In this document: positions 45,089 to 55,626 of the stretch, one piece after another
Numbering within the stretch: position 1 is the first letter of the stretch
How the letters are laid out: every line of letters begins with the position of its first letter
Assembly (NCBI RefSeq): GCF_001570725.1
Contig: NZ_BCNV01000005.1
Location: 248,001 to 312,000 of the forward strand
Origin: Paenibacillus amylolyticus
GTDB lineage: Bacteria; Bacillota; Bacilli; Paenibacillales; Paenibacillaceae
DNA length: 64,000 bases
Direction of reading: 5' to 3'
Notes under the pieces: model-generated
What the model saw: the letters and a program-made list of their open reading frames with translations, nothing else
Told to the model about the DNA's origin: nothing
Database searches by the model: none
Made by a program: the position numbers and the translations under genes

Positions 45089-45283
45089 ACTATATAAATT
45101 GAACTAAACATTTACACAAAACTAAGAGGGGAGAAAGAATCTGAAAATACGAGGCGTGCGCCTTTATCCCCGGATTTACTCTTCATAAAAAGAATCAAAA
45201 AAATCTAGGGATAACAGCGACTGGAAGGTTGTTCTGTCATCGAAGTGTACAGTGTAAATATTCTTTAGTTCAATGTATATAGT
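45089..45283. repeat. Dispersed MITE-like element, family 1 copy 2
   Basis: About 195 bp with inverted ends ACTATATA...ATTGAACTAAA...ATTTACAC and the mirrored GTGTAAAT...TTTAGTTCAAT...TATATAGT. Shares with copy 1 (20504-20738) the core TTATCCC(C)GGATTT...AATCAAAAAAATCT...GGGATAACAGCGA and the GTTCTGTC right half. Non-coding. Confidence 0.8.
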
Positions 45284-45304
45284 TCTATTATCTACTATAT
45301 TCAT

Positions 45305-45697
45305 TTAACTTTGAGGTGCATCTTCTAACTCTTTACTAAGCTGCTTGCCAAAATGATTAAGTGCATCGCTTGAAACTTTAATTGCATGAAGATGGCCAAC
45401 ATCACTCAGAATTAACATATAATCATTGGTATTGTATTCCTTTATCCATTGAAATTCAAAGTGTTTTTCGAAATGTTCAAAGGAATCATTATCCATAACA
45501 TTTGGAAAATCAGATAACTGTTTTAAAAGGGATTTTAAAATTAAATTTGTCCAACCGACTCTCTGCTCTCTTACCAATTTATTATTTCTATAGTACTTAA
45601 GATTAAAGGCACTACCTTCATGTTCACCAGGTATAGAATAAAGGAACGAAATTTCGATGAAATTACTCGTCTCATCGACTTCAAATAATTTAGCCAT
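45305..45697 (-). CDS. Hypothetical protein, possible immunity partner of the upstream secreted protein
   Basis: Acidic 130-aa protein with no signal peptide, so probably cytoplasmic. Mixed alpha/beta content (FIEISFLYSIPG, DYMLILSDVGHLHAIKVS). Family not recognised. AAAAGAGGTGACTA precedes the ATG. It lies 90 bp downstream of the candidate secreted toxin on the same strand, with an inverted repeat between them. Such a small acidic cytoplasmic protein directly behind a secreted toxin-like gene is the usual place for an immunity protein; this is inference from position only. Confidence 0.6.
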   Translation of the reverse strand: MAKLFEVDETSNFIEISFLYSIPGEHEGSAFNLKYYRNNKLVREQRVGWTNLILKSLLKQLSDFPNVMDNDSFEHFEKHFEFQWIKEYNTNDYMLILSDVGHLHAIKVSSDALNHFGKQLSKELEDAPQS

Positions 45698-45726
45698 TAG
45701 TCACCTCTTTTAGGATTTTTTATTTC

Positions 45727-45773
45727 CTTACTAGAACAAGATGAAGTTGTAGATACACTCTTGTCCTAGTAAG
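45727..45773. repeat. Intergenic inverted repeat between toxin-like and partner genes
   Basis: CTTACTAGAACAAGA (45727-45741) and TCTTGTCCTAGTAAG (45759-45773) pair with one mismatch. No T run on the minus strand, so likely an intercistronic RNA hairpin that tunes expression of the downstream gene. Confidence 0.6.
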
Positions 45774-45787
45774 TTCAACTTAATTTG

Positions 45788-46408
45788 TTATCTAAATTTC
45801 CAATTCGATGAGCGCCATTTAGTATCGTCAGAACGATTTATAATAGAATTACCGGAATCTTTATAGATTGTCAAAATTGTATTTGAATCTCTCGCTAGGA
45901 TTACTACAACTTTATTATTTGGATCAACTGCAATACGAGATAATCCTTTTCCTTCTCTAATATCATCAAAATGTGCAATAGCCCACATCCCAGATGGCTT
46001 TCCTGATAATACATTATCTACCATGAGCGATGTTATTCCGTCTGCTAGTGCTTCTTGCATGGCGTGCATTGTTAGATTAGTAGATATGTTTTTAGGTGTT
46101 GCAGTAACTTTAGTAGCATATGCAGGTCTTTTAAAAATTAATTCAACAAGTTTCCTTACAAGTGAACTTTGTGTTGTAACTTCATCTTCTTGTTTTCTTA
46201 ATTCTTTATAATATGCAATGTAAGCTCTGTCGATTCTTTGTTCAAGTTCATCTTCATAAACAACTGGAGATTCAATATTGATTTCAGTAGTGTTATCTGT
46301 TGCAACTTTGCTTTGCTCCTCCATCGCGTATGTACTGGTGATTACGGTTGTGCTCACAATCGCCACAGCAGAGAGTGATAATAAAAATTTCTTGAATATC
46401 TCTTTCAA
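45788..46408 (-). CDS. Secreted protein with C-terminal toxin-like (DUF4258/RelE-like) domain
   Basis: 206 aa starting at TTG 46408 with AGGAGG 9 nt upstream. Signal peptide about 1-28 (cleavage after STYA), then a charged helical segment (50-95), then a C-terminal domain (about 108-190): NLTMHAMQEALADGITSLMV, VLSGKP, LSRIAVDPNNKVVVIL and NTILTIYKDSG. That order (His-containing helix, glycine turn, then beta strands ending in a 'vvTvy' strand) resembles DUF4258/RelE-like folds of small RNase toxins and of secreted polymorphic toxins. No transmembrane segment besides the signal. Locally AT-rich, unlike the neighbouring core genes, suggesting transfer. The toxin call is inference. Confidence 0.6.
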   Translation of the reverse strand: MKEIFKKFLLSLSAVAIVSTTVITSTYAMEEQSKVATDNTTEINIESPVVYEDELEQRIDRAYIAYYKELRKQEDEVTTQSSLVRKLVELIFKRPAYATKVTATPKNISTNLTMHAMQEALADGITSLMVDNVLSGKPSGMWAIAHFDDIREGKGLSRIAVDPNNKVVVILARDSNTILTIYKDSGNSIINRSDDTKWRSSNWKFR

Positions 46409-47437
46409 AGTACATTTCCTCCTAATATTTCTCGTTATTTGACTTGCAATTTAAGATAATACATTTTTATAATGGGATTATAAGAAAAAAATACCATATG
46501 AAACTATTTATACGTAATTTTATTAATGTTATTCCTTACAATTTCAACTCTATATTTTAAAGCAACTTTAGTAACAATTTACGAGAATTAATATAAGTCC
46601 AGTTAGCTCTGAGTATCCCATACTTCGGCTTGGGAATATCCTTATTAAAAGGACTTATCGCTTAGGATTTTTACATTATTATTTAGCACGGATGTGATAA
46701 TAGATATCTATTATCATATTGGAGGCGCTTATTACAAGTTCTGGAAAATATAAAAACCTTGACAGGATTCTCCTCTGTAATGAATTATTTGTGATACTAG
46801 AAGAAGCTTAGAATGTAGTCTGTATGTTCACTATATGTATTATCTTGCTCTGTACAAACTGCCTTCGAATAAAAATTGAAGTAATCAAAGTATTAATTAG
46901 ACATAAGAGGGTTTCCATGATCCTTGCGCATTATTCGAAATTCTCAGAGGATTTGCTACAGAGAATCAAGTGAAAGTATTACAAGGATATCTCTCTAATA
47001 AGTATGAACTATACTTATATTACCTTTCATGTTTGACTTTGGGTTCATCTAATGTATTACTACTAACACAACAACCACTTATACTACGAATAACAGTAGC
47101 TTTGGCTACTGCCAATCATATATTTAAGGACAAAAACGACCTGCTCTAATTTCACGAGACAAGGTTTTTTTATCATTTCAGGAAGCTCTAATCTATTGTT
47201 TCGTAATCCATCAACTTGCTGGGCAGTTTATGAATGAAATCATGCAATCATTATACTGTCGGCATTGTTTTTCAATCCAATAAAGCTCCCGACTGCCGTG
47301 AATCCGTAATCAGGGATCTTGTTAATTTTTATCCCACAAAGGAATTGAAAGTTGATTGGCGTAACCTGTCTATGGCTTAGCCTAATATGACATTCGTGAA
47401 ACGTTTTGCGCGGAGATCACGTTATAATAGAGTAGAC
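46409..47437. other. Gene-free AT-rich region
   Basis: About 1 kb without a supported gene. Near the toxin-like gene there are TATAAT-like sequences on the minus strand (around 46470-46485). A 66-nt stem-loop candidate has outer arms ATAAGTCC (46593-46600) and GGACTTAT (46651-46658) with an inner TATCCCA/TGGGAATA stem. The remainder shows only short broken frames; it may be a decayed insertion. Confidence 0.5.
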
Positions 47438-47593
47438 TTAGGGTTGGATCTTCATTTGTAACCATGAGGTTTCGGTAGCCGATGTGCCTTTCAGTGATTG
47501 TCCGCCATCATCATTCATACGGGAGAGCACGGTTAATGTCATGGACAGGGCGAAGGCGAGTAGCACGTATATGAAAATGTTTTTTTTGTTCAT
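47438..47593 (-). CDS. Small secreted or membrane peptide (51 aa)
   Basis: Short ORF, ATG at 47593 with GAGAGG about 9 nt upstream. Sequence starts MNKKNIFIYVLLAFALSMTL (basic start, one hydrophobic helix) and ends with a polar tail rich in Ser, Thr and Gly (QSLKGTSATETSW). It could be a signal peptide plus short mature peptide or a single-pass membrane protein. No family is recognised. The next 413 bp upstream hold only dispersed repeat copy B. Confidence 0.5.
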   Translation of the reverse strand: MNKKNIFIYVLLAFALSMTLTVLSRMNDDGGQSLKGTSATETSWLQMKIQP

Positions 47594-47795
47594 TAGAAGG
47601 TACCTCTCTTGTTGAATGAGCTAAAGTAGACATCCGGTCGTCATGAGAAAAAAAGCACAACGTCTGGTATAGTAGAGTGAGTAGAACCGAACATAAATCG
47701 TTCATGTATACCACTATATTGAACTATAGCGGGGCAAACAATGGAACAAATCTGATGATCTTATCATTATTGTTGAAGATATGTTTATAGTACGT

Positions 47796-47964
47796 GTTCA
47801 AAAAGACCGGTTTTCAGTACCGAGAAGATGGGATGAAGCTAGAAATGGAGTAGCGGAGCGTAGGCAAACCTACGTGAGCAACGGACATTTCGGCTGAATT
47901 CCATATTCGATGCTGATGATGCCGTTAGGCATCCGTTGTAATCAAAAGCGGGCTTTTTGACAAC
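47796..47964 (+). repeat. Dispersed MITE-like element, family 2 copy B
   Basis: 169 bp, starting GTTCAAAAAGACC and ending GGGCTTTTTGACAAC. Shares long blocks with the reverse complement of 40672-40876 (TTTTCAGTACCGAGAAGATG, GATGAAGCTAGAAATGGAG, ATATTCGATGCTGATGATGC). Ends 42 bp before the next gene, so it may carry or disturb its promoter. Confidence 0.85.
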
Positions 47965-48006
47965 CTCTTATAGAGATCGAGTGATCGTTGAAGGTGGGAG
48001 AATAAC

Positions 48007-48678
48007 ATGCGGGAGACGGCAAAAATCGTCATTCGTACGCCAGGACAGGAAAGTGACGGCTCATTCGCTTATGTAAGCCAGGGTCGCTCCATTACGGTGG
48101 GACGTTATACAGGCGGTAGTGAATTGGACTTGTCTGTCTATAATCAGATGATATCGAAGCGGCATTGCCGCATTCATTATGATGTACAGCAACAGCTATG
48201 GATCGAGGATCTGGATAGCAAAAATGGAACCGAACTGAACGGGCAGCGCCTCGTTCCTTATGAGAAATATCCGTTTGGCGAGGGAGACAGCCTGACGTTG
48301 GTCAATGGCCTGATCCAGCTTCGCGCGGAAGGTGATCTTGGAGAGACGAGGGAATATCGTGTGTCGGATCTGCTGGGTGAGGGTGTGCGTTTACAGGATC
48401 ACCTGCAAACCGTACAGATCGGTGAAGTGGAGATTCCGCTGTCCAAGAAGGAATATCAGCTGTTCAAGCTGCTGTATAGTCAACTGGACCACTTTGTGAC
48501 AAGGGAACAAATTGTGGCTCAGGTGTGGCCGGAGCGGAGCATGCTGGAGAGTGAAGCGGTAGGGATCGACGAGATTAACTCGCTGATCTATCGGACGAAT
48601 CGCAAGCTGGGTGTACATTTTACGATCAAGTCTGTGTACAAAAAAGGGGTATACATGAAGTCTCATGTGCCCGAATGA
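48007..48678 (+). CDS. FHA domain / winged-helix (OmpR-type) fusion regulator
   Basis: 223 aa. N-terminal FHA domain (about 5-105): SITVGRYTGGSELDL, then MISKRHCRIHYD, and IEDLDSKNGTELNGQRL give the Gly-Arg, Ser..Arg-His and Asn-Gly residues that bind phosphothreonine. C-terminal DNA-binding domain (about 130-220) is OmpR-type: PLSKKEYQLFKLLYSQLDHFVTREQIVAQVWP, then NSLIYRTNRKLG and IKSVYKKGVYM. There is no receiver domain, so control would come from Ser/Thr kinase signalling rather than a histidine kinase. AAGGTGGGAGAATAAC precedes the ATG. Followed after 26 bp by a methyltransferase. Confidence 0.85.
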   Translation: MRETAKIVIRTPGQESDGSFAYVSQGRSITVGRYTGGSELDLSVYNQMISKRHCRIHYDVQQQLWIEDLDSKNGTELNGQRLVPYEKYPFGEGDSLTLVNGLIQLRAEGDLGETREYRVSDLLGEGVRLQDHLQTVQIGEVEIPLSKKEYQLFKLLYSQLDHFVTREQIVAQVWPERSMLESEAVGIDEINSLIYRTNRKLGVHFTIKSVYKKGVYMKSHVPE

Positions 48679-48704
48679 ATGCGTGATAACAAAGGGATGA
48701 TGCT

Positions 48705-49283
48705 ATGTTCATCGTTCATCTAATTCCATGGCTGATTGCCGTGGTGACATTGATATGTGTCATATCCATCGTACTCGTCAGTTGGAAAAACGGGATCTCC
48801 CCGATGCCCACATCCAGTCGTGTCAGACAAGTGGTCATTCAAGAGGTGAACCGTATTCCAGGGTACGGGGATGTGCTGGAAGCCGGCTCCGGATGGGGGA
48901 CATTGGGGCTGGATGTTGTAAGGCATTGCCCTGGCAAAAGGCTGACCGGGATTGAGAATTCTATCATACCTTTATGGTCTTCCCAACTGATTGCCTATCT
49001 CAGTGTTCGCTTACGTCGAGCCAAGGGGAAACAGCACTCCCTCAAGGGCAGGCTGCGCTTCATGCGCGGGGATATCTACACCAGTTCCTATGAACATGCA
49101 GATTGTGTGATCTGTTATCTGTTTCCGGGAGCGATGACCCGACTTCTGGACAAGTTCAGTCGGGAGCTTCCGCCGGGTGCCAAGGTGATTAGCGTCTGTT
49201 TTGCCCTGCCGGGCAAGGAACCGCTACGCACTATAACATGCCGGGATGCCCTGCGTACCAAGGTGTATGTGTATGCTTTTTGA
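48705..49283 (+). CDS. Membrane-anchored class I methyltransferase
   Basis: 192 aa. One N-terminal TM helix (about 3-26) anchors a short SAM-binding domain: DVLEAGSGWGTLGLDVV (motif I), KRLTGIENSIIPLWSS (strand 2), and DCVICYLFPGAMTRLLDKFSRELPPGAKVISVCFALPG. It resembles the lysine/ribosomal-type small methyltransferases with an 'EAGSGWG' motif, but the substrate is not known; lipids or membrane proteins are possible given the anchor. AAAGGGATGATGCT precedes the ATG. Close behind the FHA regulator, so possibly cotranscribed. Confidence 0.82.
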   Translation: MFIVHLIPWLIAVVTLICVISIVLVSWKNGISPMPTSSRVRQVVIQEVNRIPGYGDVLEAGSGWGTLGLDVVRHCPGKRLTGIENSIIPLWSSQLIAYLSVRLRRAKGKQHSLKGRLRFMRGDIYTSSYEHADCVICYLFPGAMTRLLDKFSRELPPGAKVISVCFALPGKEPLRTITCRDALRTKVYVYAF

Positions 49284-49387
49284 TGAAGAAGCTTATGATT
49301 GGAGACAGGAGAAACCGGAGGAATGAGACCCTCATGTTTCTGCTTTCGTTCAATGCATGTTATAACTCACGTGGGGTGTATATAGCT

Positions 49388-49852
49388 ATGAATAAACAAG
49401 AACAAGTGACTGATCATTTCAGAGAATTATTTAATAAACTGGTCTGGATTAACAAGTCGAAGATGGAAGCCAGTCTTCGTGGTTATAAGTCTTCCGAAGT
49501 TCATTGCATTGAATATATCGGAAAGAATATCGATCCCAATGTGACAAAGCTTGCAGAGTCGCTGTATATGACCAAGGGTGCCATAAGTAAATTGACGAAG
49601 AAACTTATCGAAAAAAAATTGATCGAAGTCTACCAGAAGCCGGAGAACAAGAAAGAAGTCTATTTCAGACTGACCGAGAAAGGGACTGTTGTATTCGGTA
49701 TTCACGAGGAACTTCACCAAGAATTTCAAAAGAGGGATCAGGCTGTGTTTGAGCAGGTAACCGAAGCGCAATTAGATGGAATGCTCAGGTTTATGGAGAA
49801 ATACAGCAAACATTTGGACGTAGAGATAAAGAAACAGGGTTTGGACATTTAG
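49388..49852 (+). CDS. MarR family transcriptional regulator
   Basis: About 154 aa. HTH segment VTKLAESLYMTKGAISKLTKKLIEKKLIEVYQKPENKKEVYFRLTEKG is typical. The frame opens at 49238 inside the methyltransferase gene, but ATG 49388 with GGGGTG upstream fits the family N-terminus. It is followed by a terminator and then by the DHA2 efflux gene, whose promoter carries repeated sites, so this regulator probably represses the pump. Confidence 0.88.
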   Translation: MNKQEQVTDHFRELFNKLVWINKSKMEASLRGYKSSEVHCIEYIGKNIDPNVTKLAESLYMTKGAISKLTKKLIEKKLIEVYQKPENKKEVYFRLTEKGTVVFGIHEELHQEFQKRDQAVFEQVTEAQLDGMLRFMEKYSKHLDVEIKKQGLDI

Positions 49853-49880
49853 ATAAATGTGTGTAATGGAAGGGTAATAC

Positions 49881-49920
49881 AAAAAGCAACCTACTCTAAT
49901 CGAGGGTAGGTTGCTTTTTT
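49881..49920 (+). terminator. Terminator of marR
   Basis: AAAAAGCAACCTAC pairs with GTAGGTTGCTTTTTT around the AATCGAG loop; perfect stem with a T run. Confidence 0.9.
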
Positions 49921-49936
49921 ATTTGAATAATTATTA

Positions 49937-49985
49937 TTGACAAGGAAACAAAAAAGAGTTACATTTTTTGTTGAAAAGGAAACAA
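49937..49985 (+). promoter_or_regulatory. Promoter with repeated operator upstream of the MFS pump
   Basis: TTGACA (49937-49942), a 17-bp spacer and TACATT (49960-49965) form a good sigma-A promoter. Two direct copies TTGACAAGGAAACAA (49937) and TTGAAAAGGAAACAA (49971), 34 bp apart, cover the -35 box and the transcription start region; candidate MarR sites. Confidence 0.65.
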
Positions 49986-50006
49986 TAATACAAAGAGGAG
50001 ACACAT

Positions 50007-51416
50007 ATGACTAAAGAAAACGTCAAAACCACTGAATTACCCAAAGAGGTGCTCATGGCAGCCTGGGCTATAGCTCTTGGAGCCATTGCACCTATGCTTG
50101 ACTCTACCATGGTGAATATTGCCATAGATCAATTAACACATGATTTCAATACAACCTTAAATATTATTCAATGGGCCATTACAGGATATGTTCTGGCTCT
50201 TGCCATGGCAGTTCCCATCTCCGGTTGGCTTATGAACAAGTTTAATAGCAAGAAGATTTTCATTGGTGCTGTTATCCTATTTGGAGTGATTTCTATTTTA
50301 GTAGGTGTTAGCTGGAACATTTCGAGTTTTATCTTCTTTCGTTTACTTCAAGGGTTCAGCGCAGGGGTGATTACGACCCTCATGTTTACCCTCTTGGTGA
50401 AAACGGCAGGGAAAGATCACTTGGGAAAAGTGATGGCCATCGTAAGTACGCCTATGATCTTCGGCCCTATTCTGGGTCCAGTCCTTGGAGGATTCATCGT
50501 TCAGGGGGCATCCTGGCAATGGATTTTCTTCATTAACGTGTTCATCGTGTTGATCGCTGCGCCAGTAATGATGAAAACAATTCCTGACTTTGAACCTTTC
50601 AACAAAGAGAATAAGCTTGATCTGTTTGGCATTATTAATTTGTCTTCCATGAGCGGTGCTTTAATCTACGGGATAACGAGAGCTGCGGAACATGCTACGT
50701 TTAACAATAATGAAACGATCTTATGGGTGGGTATTGGTGTGGGTTTGGCTGTCATATATATGGCTTATAATCTCATTCGCAAGAATCAGACGGTCTTGCC
50801 CATGAGTTTGTTTACTTATAAAAGTTTTGCTGCTTCAAGTGCCGGCTTGTTTATGGCAAATATTGCTCTTATGGGCCCGATGTTAATCCTCCCGCTATTC
50901 TTTCAAAACTTTCGCCATTTTACGGCGATTGAAACAGCAGTTGCACTTATCCCCCAAGGGGTTGGGATGCTTGTTACTCGGCCTTTACTTGGAAAAATGA
51001 TTGATAAAATTGGACCCAAATATGTAGTGATCGTCAGTTTGTTTCTTTCTCTCATTGGTTCAATTCCGCTTATTTTCATCTCTGATAAAACAAGTATGAT
51101 CTGGATTTCCGTTATATTGTTCATTCGTGGTGCGAGTATTGGAGGGATCAGTCTGCCGTTAACAAGCGAAGCATACACTGGGCTTGATAGCACACAGCTC
51201 CCTGAAGCGAGTGTGGGCATTAATATGATTGAGAATCTTGGTTCAAGCTTTGGCTCAGCTATTATCGCGACGGTTGTTGCAACGGTCATACAAGGGTTGC
51301 AACCAACGGTCATAAATGAGTTGAAGGGGTACCATGCCGGATTTCTATTATCCAGCGTTATTCTTGTAATTATTCTAATCCCTAGTTTGTATCTTACAAA
51401 TAAAAGGAACGCATGA
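50007..51416 (+). CDS. DHA2-type MFS multidrug efflux transporter
   Basis: 469 aa with 14 TM helices. MLDSTMVNIAIDQL in TM1, GWLMNKFNSKKIF (motif A) and FGPILGPVLGGFIV...WQWIFFIN (motif C) mark an EmrB/LmrB-like drug:H+ antiporter. AGAGGAGACACAT precedes the ATG. Codon use is more AT-rich than the siderophore operon. The adjacent upstream MarR gene and repeated promoter sites suggest drug-inducible control. A perfect stem-loop follows. Confidence 0.92.
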   Translation: MTKENVKTTELPKEVLMAAWAIALGAIAPMLDSTMVNIAIDQLTHDFNTTLNIIQWAITGYVLALAMAVPISGWLMNKFNSKKIFIGAVILFGVISILVGVSWNISSFIFFRLLQGFSAGVITTLMFTLLVKTAGKDHLGKVMAIVSTPMIFGPILGPVLGGFIVQGASWQWIFFINVFIVLIAAPVMMKTIPDFEPFNKENKLDLFGIINLSSMSGALIYGITRAAEHATFNNNETILWVGIGVGLAVIYMAYNLIRKNQTVLPMSLFTYKSFAASSAGLFMANIALMGPMLILPLFFQNFRHFTAIETAVALIPQGVGMLVTRPLLGKMIDKIGPKYVVIVSLFLSLIGSIPLIFISDKTSMIWISVILFIRGASIGGISLPLTSEAYTGLDSTQLPEASVGINMIENLGSSFGSAIIATVVATVIQGLQPTVINELKGYHAGFLLSSVILVIILIPSLYLTNKRNA

Positions 51417-51446
51417 ACAGTTACTCCTGTTCTTCCTGAAAAAATG

Positions 51447-51499
51447 AAAGCACTAGGTCCCGAATTCACTGTTATCGTGATTTCGGGACCTAGTGCTTC
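51447..51499. terminator. Stem-loop between convergent MFS and lipoprotein genes
   Basis: GCACTAGGTCCCGAA and TTCGGGACCTAGTGC form a long stem with an inner TCAC/GTGA extension. The flanking T/A runs are short, but the stem is strong. Confidence 0.75.
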
Positions 51500-51527
51500 T
51501 AATTATACACTTAACTACAAATCATGA

Positions 51528-53852
<2,325 letters not shown>

Positions 53853-53879
53853 ATTAGATCGTTCCCTTCAAATTAAAAA

Positions 53880-54569
53880 TTAATATTCCGTTGTTGGACT
53901 CATGGTTAACGAGATATCCAGGTTGCCGTTCCGTGTACGGATCGCATCGAGGAATTCCTTTTGGCTAACACTTTCGTGAATGGTTACACTGTAGACCAGC
54001 TCATACAGACTGCCGAGTTCAGTGGTTCTGATTTTTTTTAGATCAAAAGGTACGTTGAATTTATGGAACACTTCATTAAGGGCTTCTTCATAGCTCAAGT
54101 TCTCGGGAATGGTGACTTTCAGCGTTTTCAGCTGACTTTTCTTGCCGCCGAAGTTGAAGCGACTCAGAACAAACATCAGTACACACAGGATAATGGTGAA
54201 CAGCACCGCGTATCCAAAAGCACCTACACCGCAGGCAAGACCGGAAGCCATCGTGAACAATACGTAAGCAATGTCTTTTGGATCACCAGGGGCGCTTCGG
54301 AATCGGATGATCGAGAAGGCACCTGCCAAGCTGAAAGCTCGTGCGATGTTGCTGCCGATGAGCAGGATGATGATGGCGACTATGACGGGCAGGACGACCA
54401 TCGTTAAGGTGAAGCTCTGGGAGTATGTGCTTTGGTTAGTCTTCATGTAGGTAAGGCTGATGACCAATCCCAGAATGATGGCAAGACCAATGGTGATGAC
54501 TGCGTTGTTAAACGTCAGGTTGGTATCGGTTAGGGCTGAACTGAACAGTGAATCAAGCATATAGGACAC
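53880..54569 (-). CDS. DUF4956 membrane protein
   Basis: 229 aa with four TM helices (about 22-150), the conserved cytoplasmic block SLAGAFSIIRFRSAPGDPKDIAYVLF between helices 2 and 3, and a soluble C-terminal domain (about 155-229) with an ACT-like strand pattern. DUF4956 proteins (Bacillus YutD-unrelated; also called the MgtC-like group by some) accompany VTC-domain genes in many Firmicutes and Actinobacteria; function unknown. GTG 54569 or ATG 54560 are possible starts; both overlap the VTC gene end, so the two are coupled. Could be the membrane subunit for a VTC-made polymer. Confidence 0.85.
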   Translation of the reverse strand: MSYMLDSLFSSALTDTNLTFNNAVITIGLAIILGLVISLTYMKTNQSTYSQSFTLTMVVLPVIVAIIILLIGSNIARAFSLAGAFSIIRFRSAPGDPKDIAYVLFTMASGLACGVGAFGYAVLFTIILCVLMFVLSRFNFGGKKSQLKTLKVTIPENLSYEEALNEVFHKFNVPFDLKKIRTTELGSLYELVYSVTIHESVSQKEFLDAIRTRNGNLDISLTMSPTTEY

Positions 54570-55371
54570 GCTCTCTTTCTATAATCGTTTTATCTTGTTC
54601 TATGGATGGGTTATAGTCGGTACCTGGCACAAGAATGCGCTCCGTCTGGTAATTCAGGTTCGTTGTTCTCACCAGATGTCTGTACTCGTTGCCGTATTTG
54701 GAGAATCCGGTGCGGTAGAGACCATGCTCACAGAGCAGTTGCGACAGCCACAGCGGAACAGTTTTCTCGGCTTTTACTTCCATCAGCCATCGACCGTCCT
54801 TCACCAGCGGTTCACCGTAATCTCCCTGTTCCAGCTTCAGATCGTATCTGCGGCTGCGAATATTGGTGTCAAAGGTAATGCGAAGATCCCGGCTGTTCTT
54901 GTCGAAGAGCGCTTTGCGTTCATACGCCAGATACACTTTTGGTTCAAGATCGTATAATCTAAGGAAATATTTGATCTCTTCGACAACCTGCTTATTCATA
55001 TAATCCGCCAGCTCCGGCGCCTGTCCCGAACGAACGAATTCGTAGGCTTCATCCAGCTTCAAGGCGGTTCTGCGTTTGTTCACCAGGCCGAATACTTTCT
55101 TTTTGATCTCCAGATACACTTTGGCATTCTCTTCAGGGATTCCATAAGCTCGCAGTCTCAGCTTCTCCTTGTATTTCGGTTTGGAGAGACTGGCGCGGAT
55201 CAGGGAATCCTGTGGAGTGTCGAAGTACAGGTTGCTGATGGAGTAATACTCATGTTTCTTGTTGTAGGCATCCAGCTCCATGTATTTCAGCAGGTCGTTG
55301 TAGAAATGTGCGTACTGCTCATCCGTCAGAAGGTACTTGCTCTCATATCGGTTGAATACTTCAATAGCCAT
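54553..55371 (-). CDS. VTC-domain protein (polyphosphate polymerase-like)
   Basis: About 272 aa with the triphosphate-tunnel fold of the yeast VTC4 catalytic core. Tunnel residues alternate as basic/acidic strands: FNRYESKYLL, KYKEKLRLRAYG, VYLEIKKKVFG, VYLAYERKAL, RITFDTNIRSRRYD, WLMEVKAEK and the late SKY. VTC4 makes polyphosphate from ATP; bacterial versions are little studied. The ATG at 55371 begins MAIEVFNRYE, the conserved N-terminus; an upstream in-frame ATG (55416) adds 15 residues. First gene of a three-gene operon with DUF4956 and the beta-helix lipoprotein, divergent from a two-component system. Confidence 0.88.
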   Translation of the reverse strand: MAIEVFNRYESKYLLTDEQYAHFYNDLLKYMELDAYNKKHEYYSISNLYFDTPQDSLIRASLSKPKYKEKLRLRAYGIPEENAKVYLEIKKKVFGLVNKRRTALKLDEAYEFVRSGQAPELADYMNKQVVEEIKYFLRLYDLEPKVYLAYERKALFDKNSRDLRITFDTNIRSRRYDLKLEQGDYGEPLVKDGRWLMEVKAEKTVPLWLSQLLCEHGLYRTGFSKYGNEYRHLVRTTNLNYQTERILVPGTDYNPSIEQDKTIIERERVLYA

Positions 55372-55626
55372 GTGGGACTCATTCCTTTCGTTGGTGGGTT
55401 GTATGTTTTGTTGCATCGTGTATTGCTTCCATGTCTGTATCTTAGAGCCCCAACCTTGAATGAATCTTAAATGGTTTTACATTGCGTTAACATTTTTTTA
55501 CCTTCCTATAATAGTTCACATGCACAAAATGAATTAAGATTGATTCAAGGTTTAATTGGTAGAATAGGTGATATCATAAAGAGTTTTAATGAAGACGAAT
55601 ATTTCAAGCAGAGGAATGAATAGAGC

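Noticed and set aside
44883..45089. 68-aa open frame after the DUF2339 gene
   Set aside because: No ribosome site, no domain, and it ends at the edge of a dispersed repeat; likely chance.
46900..47400. Transposase remnant in the gene-poor island
   Set aside because: Only short broken frames without recognisable transposase motifs; no matching inverted ends were found.
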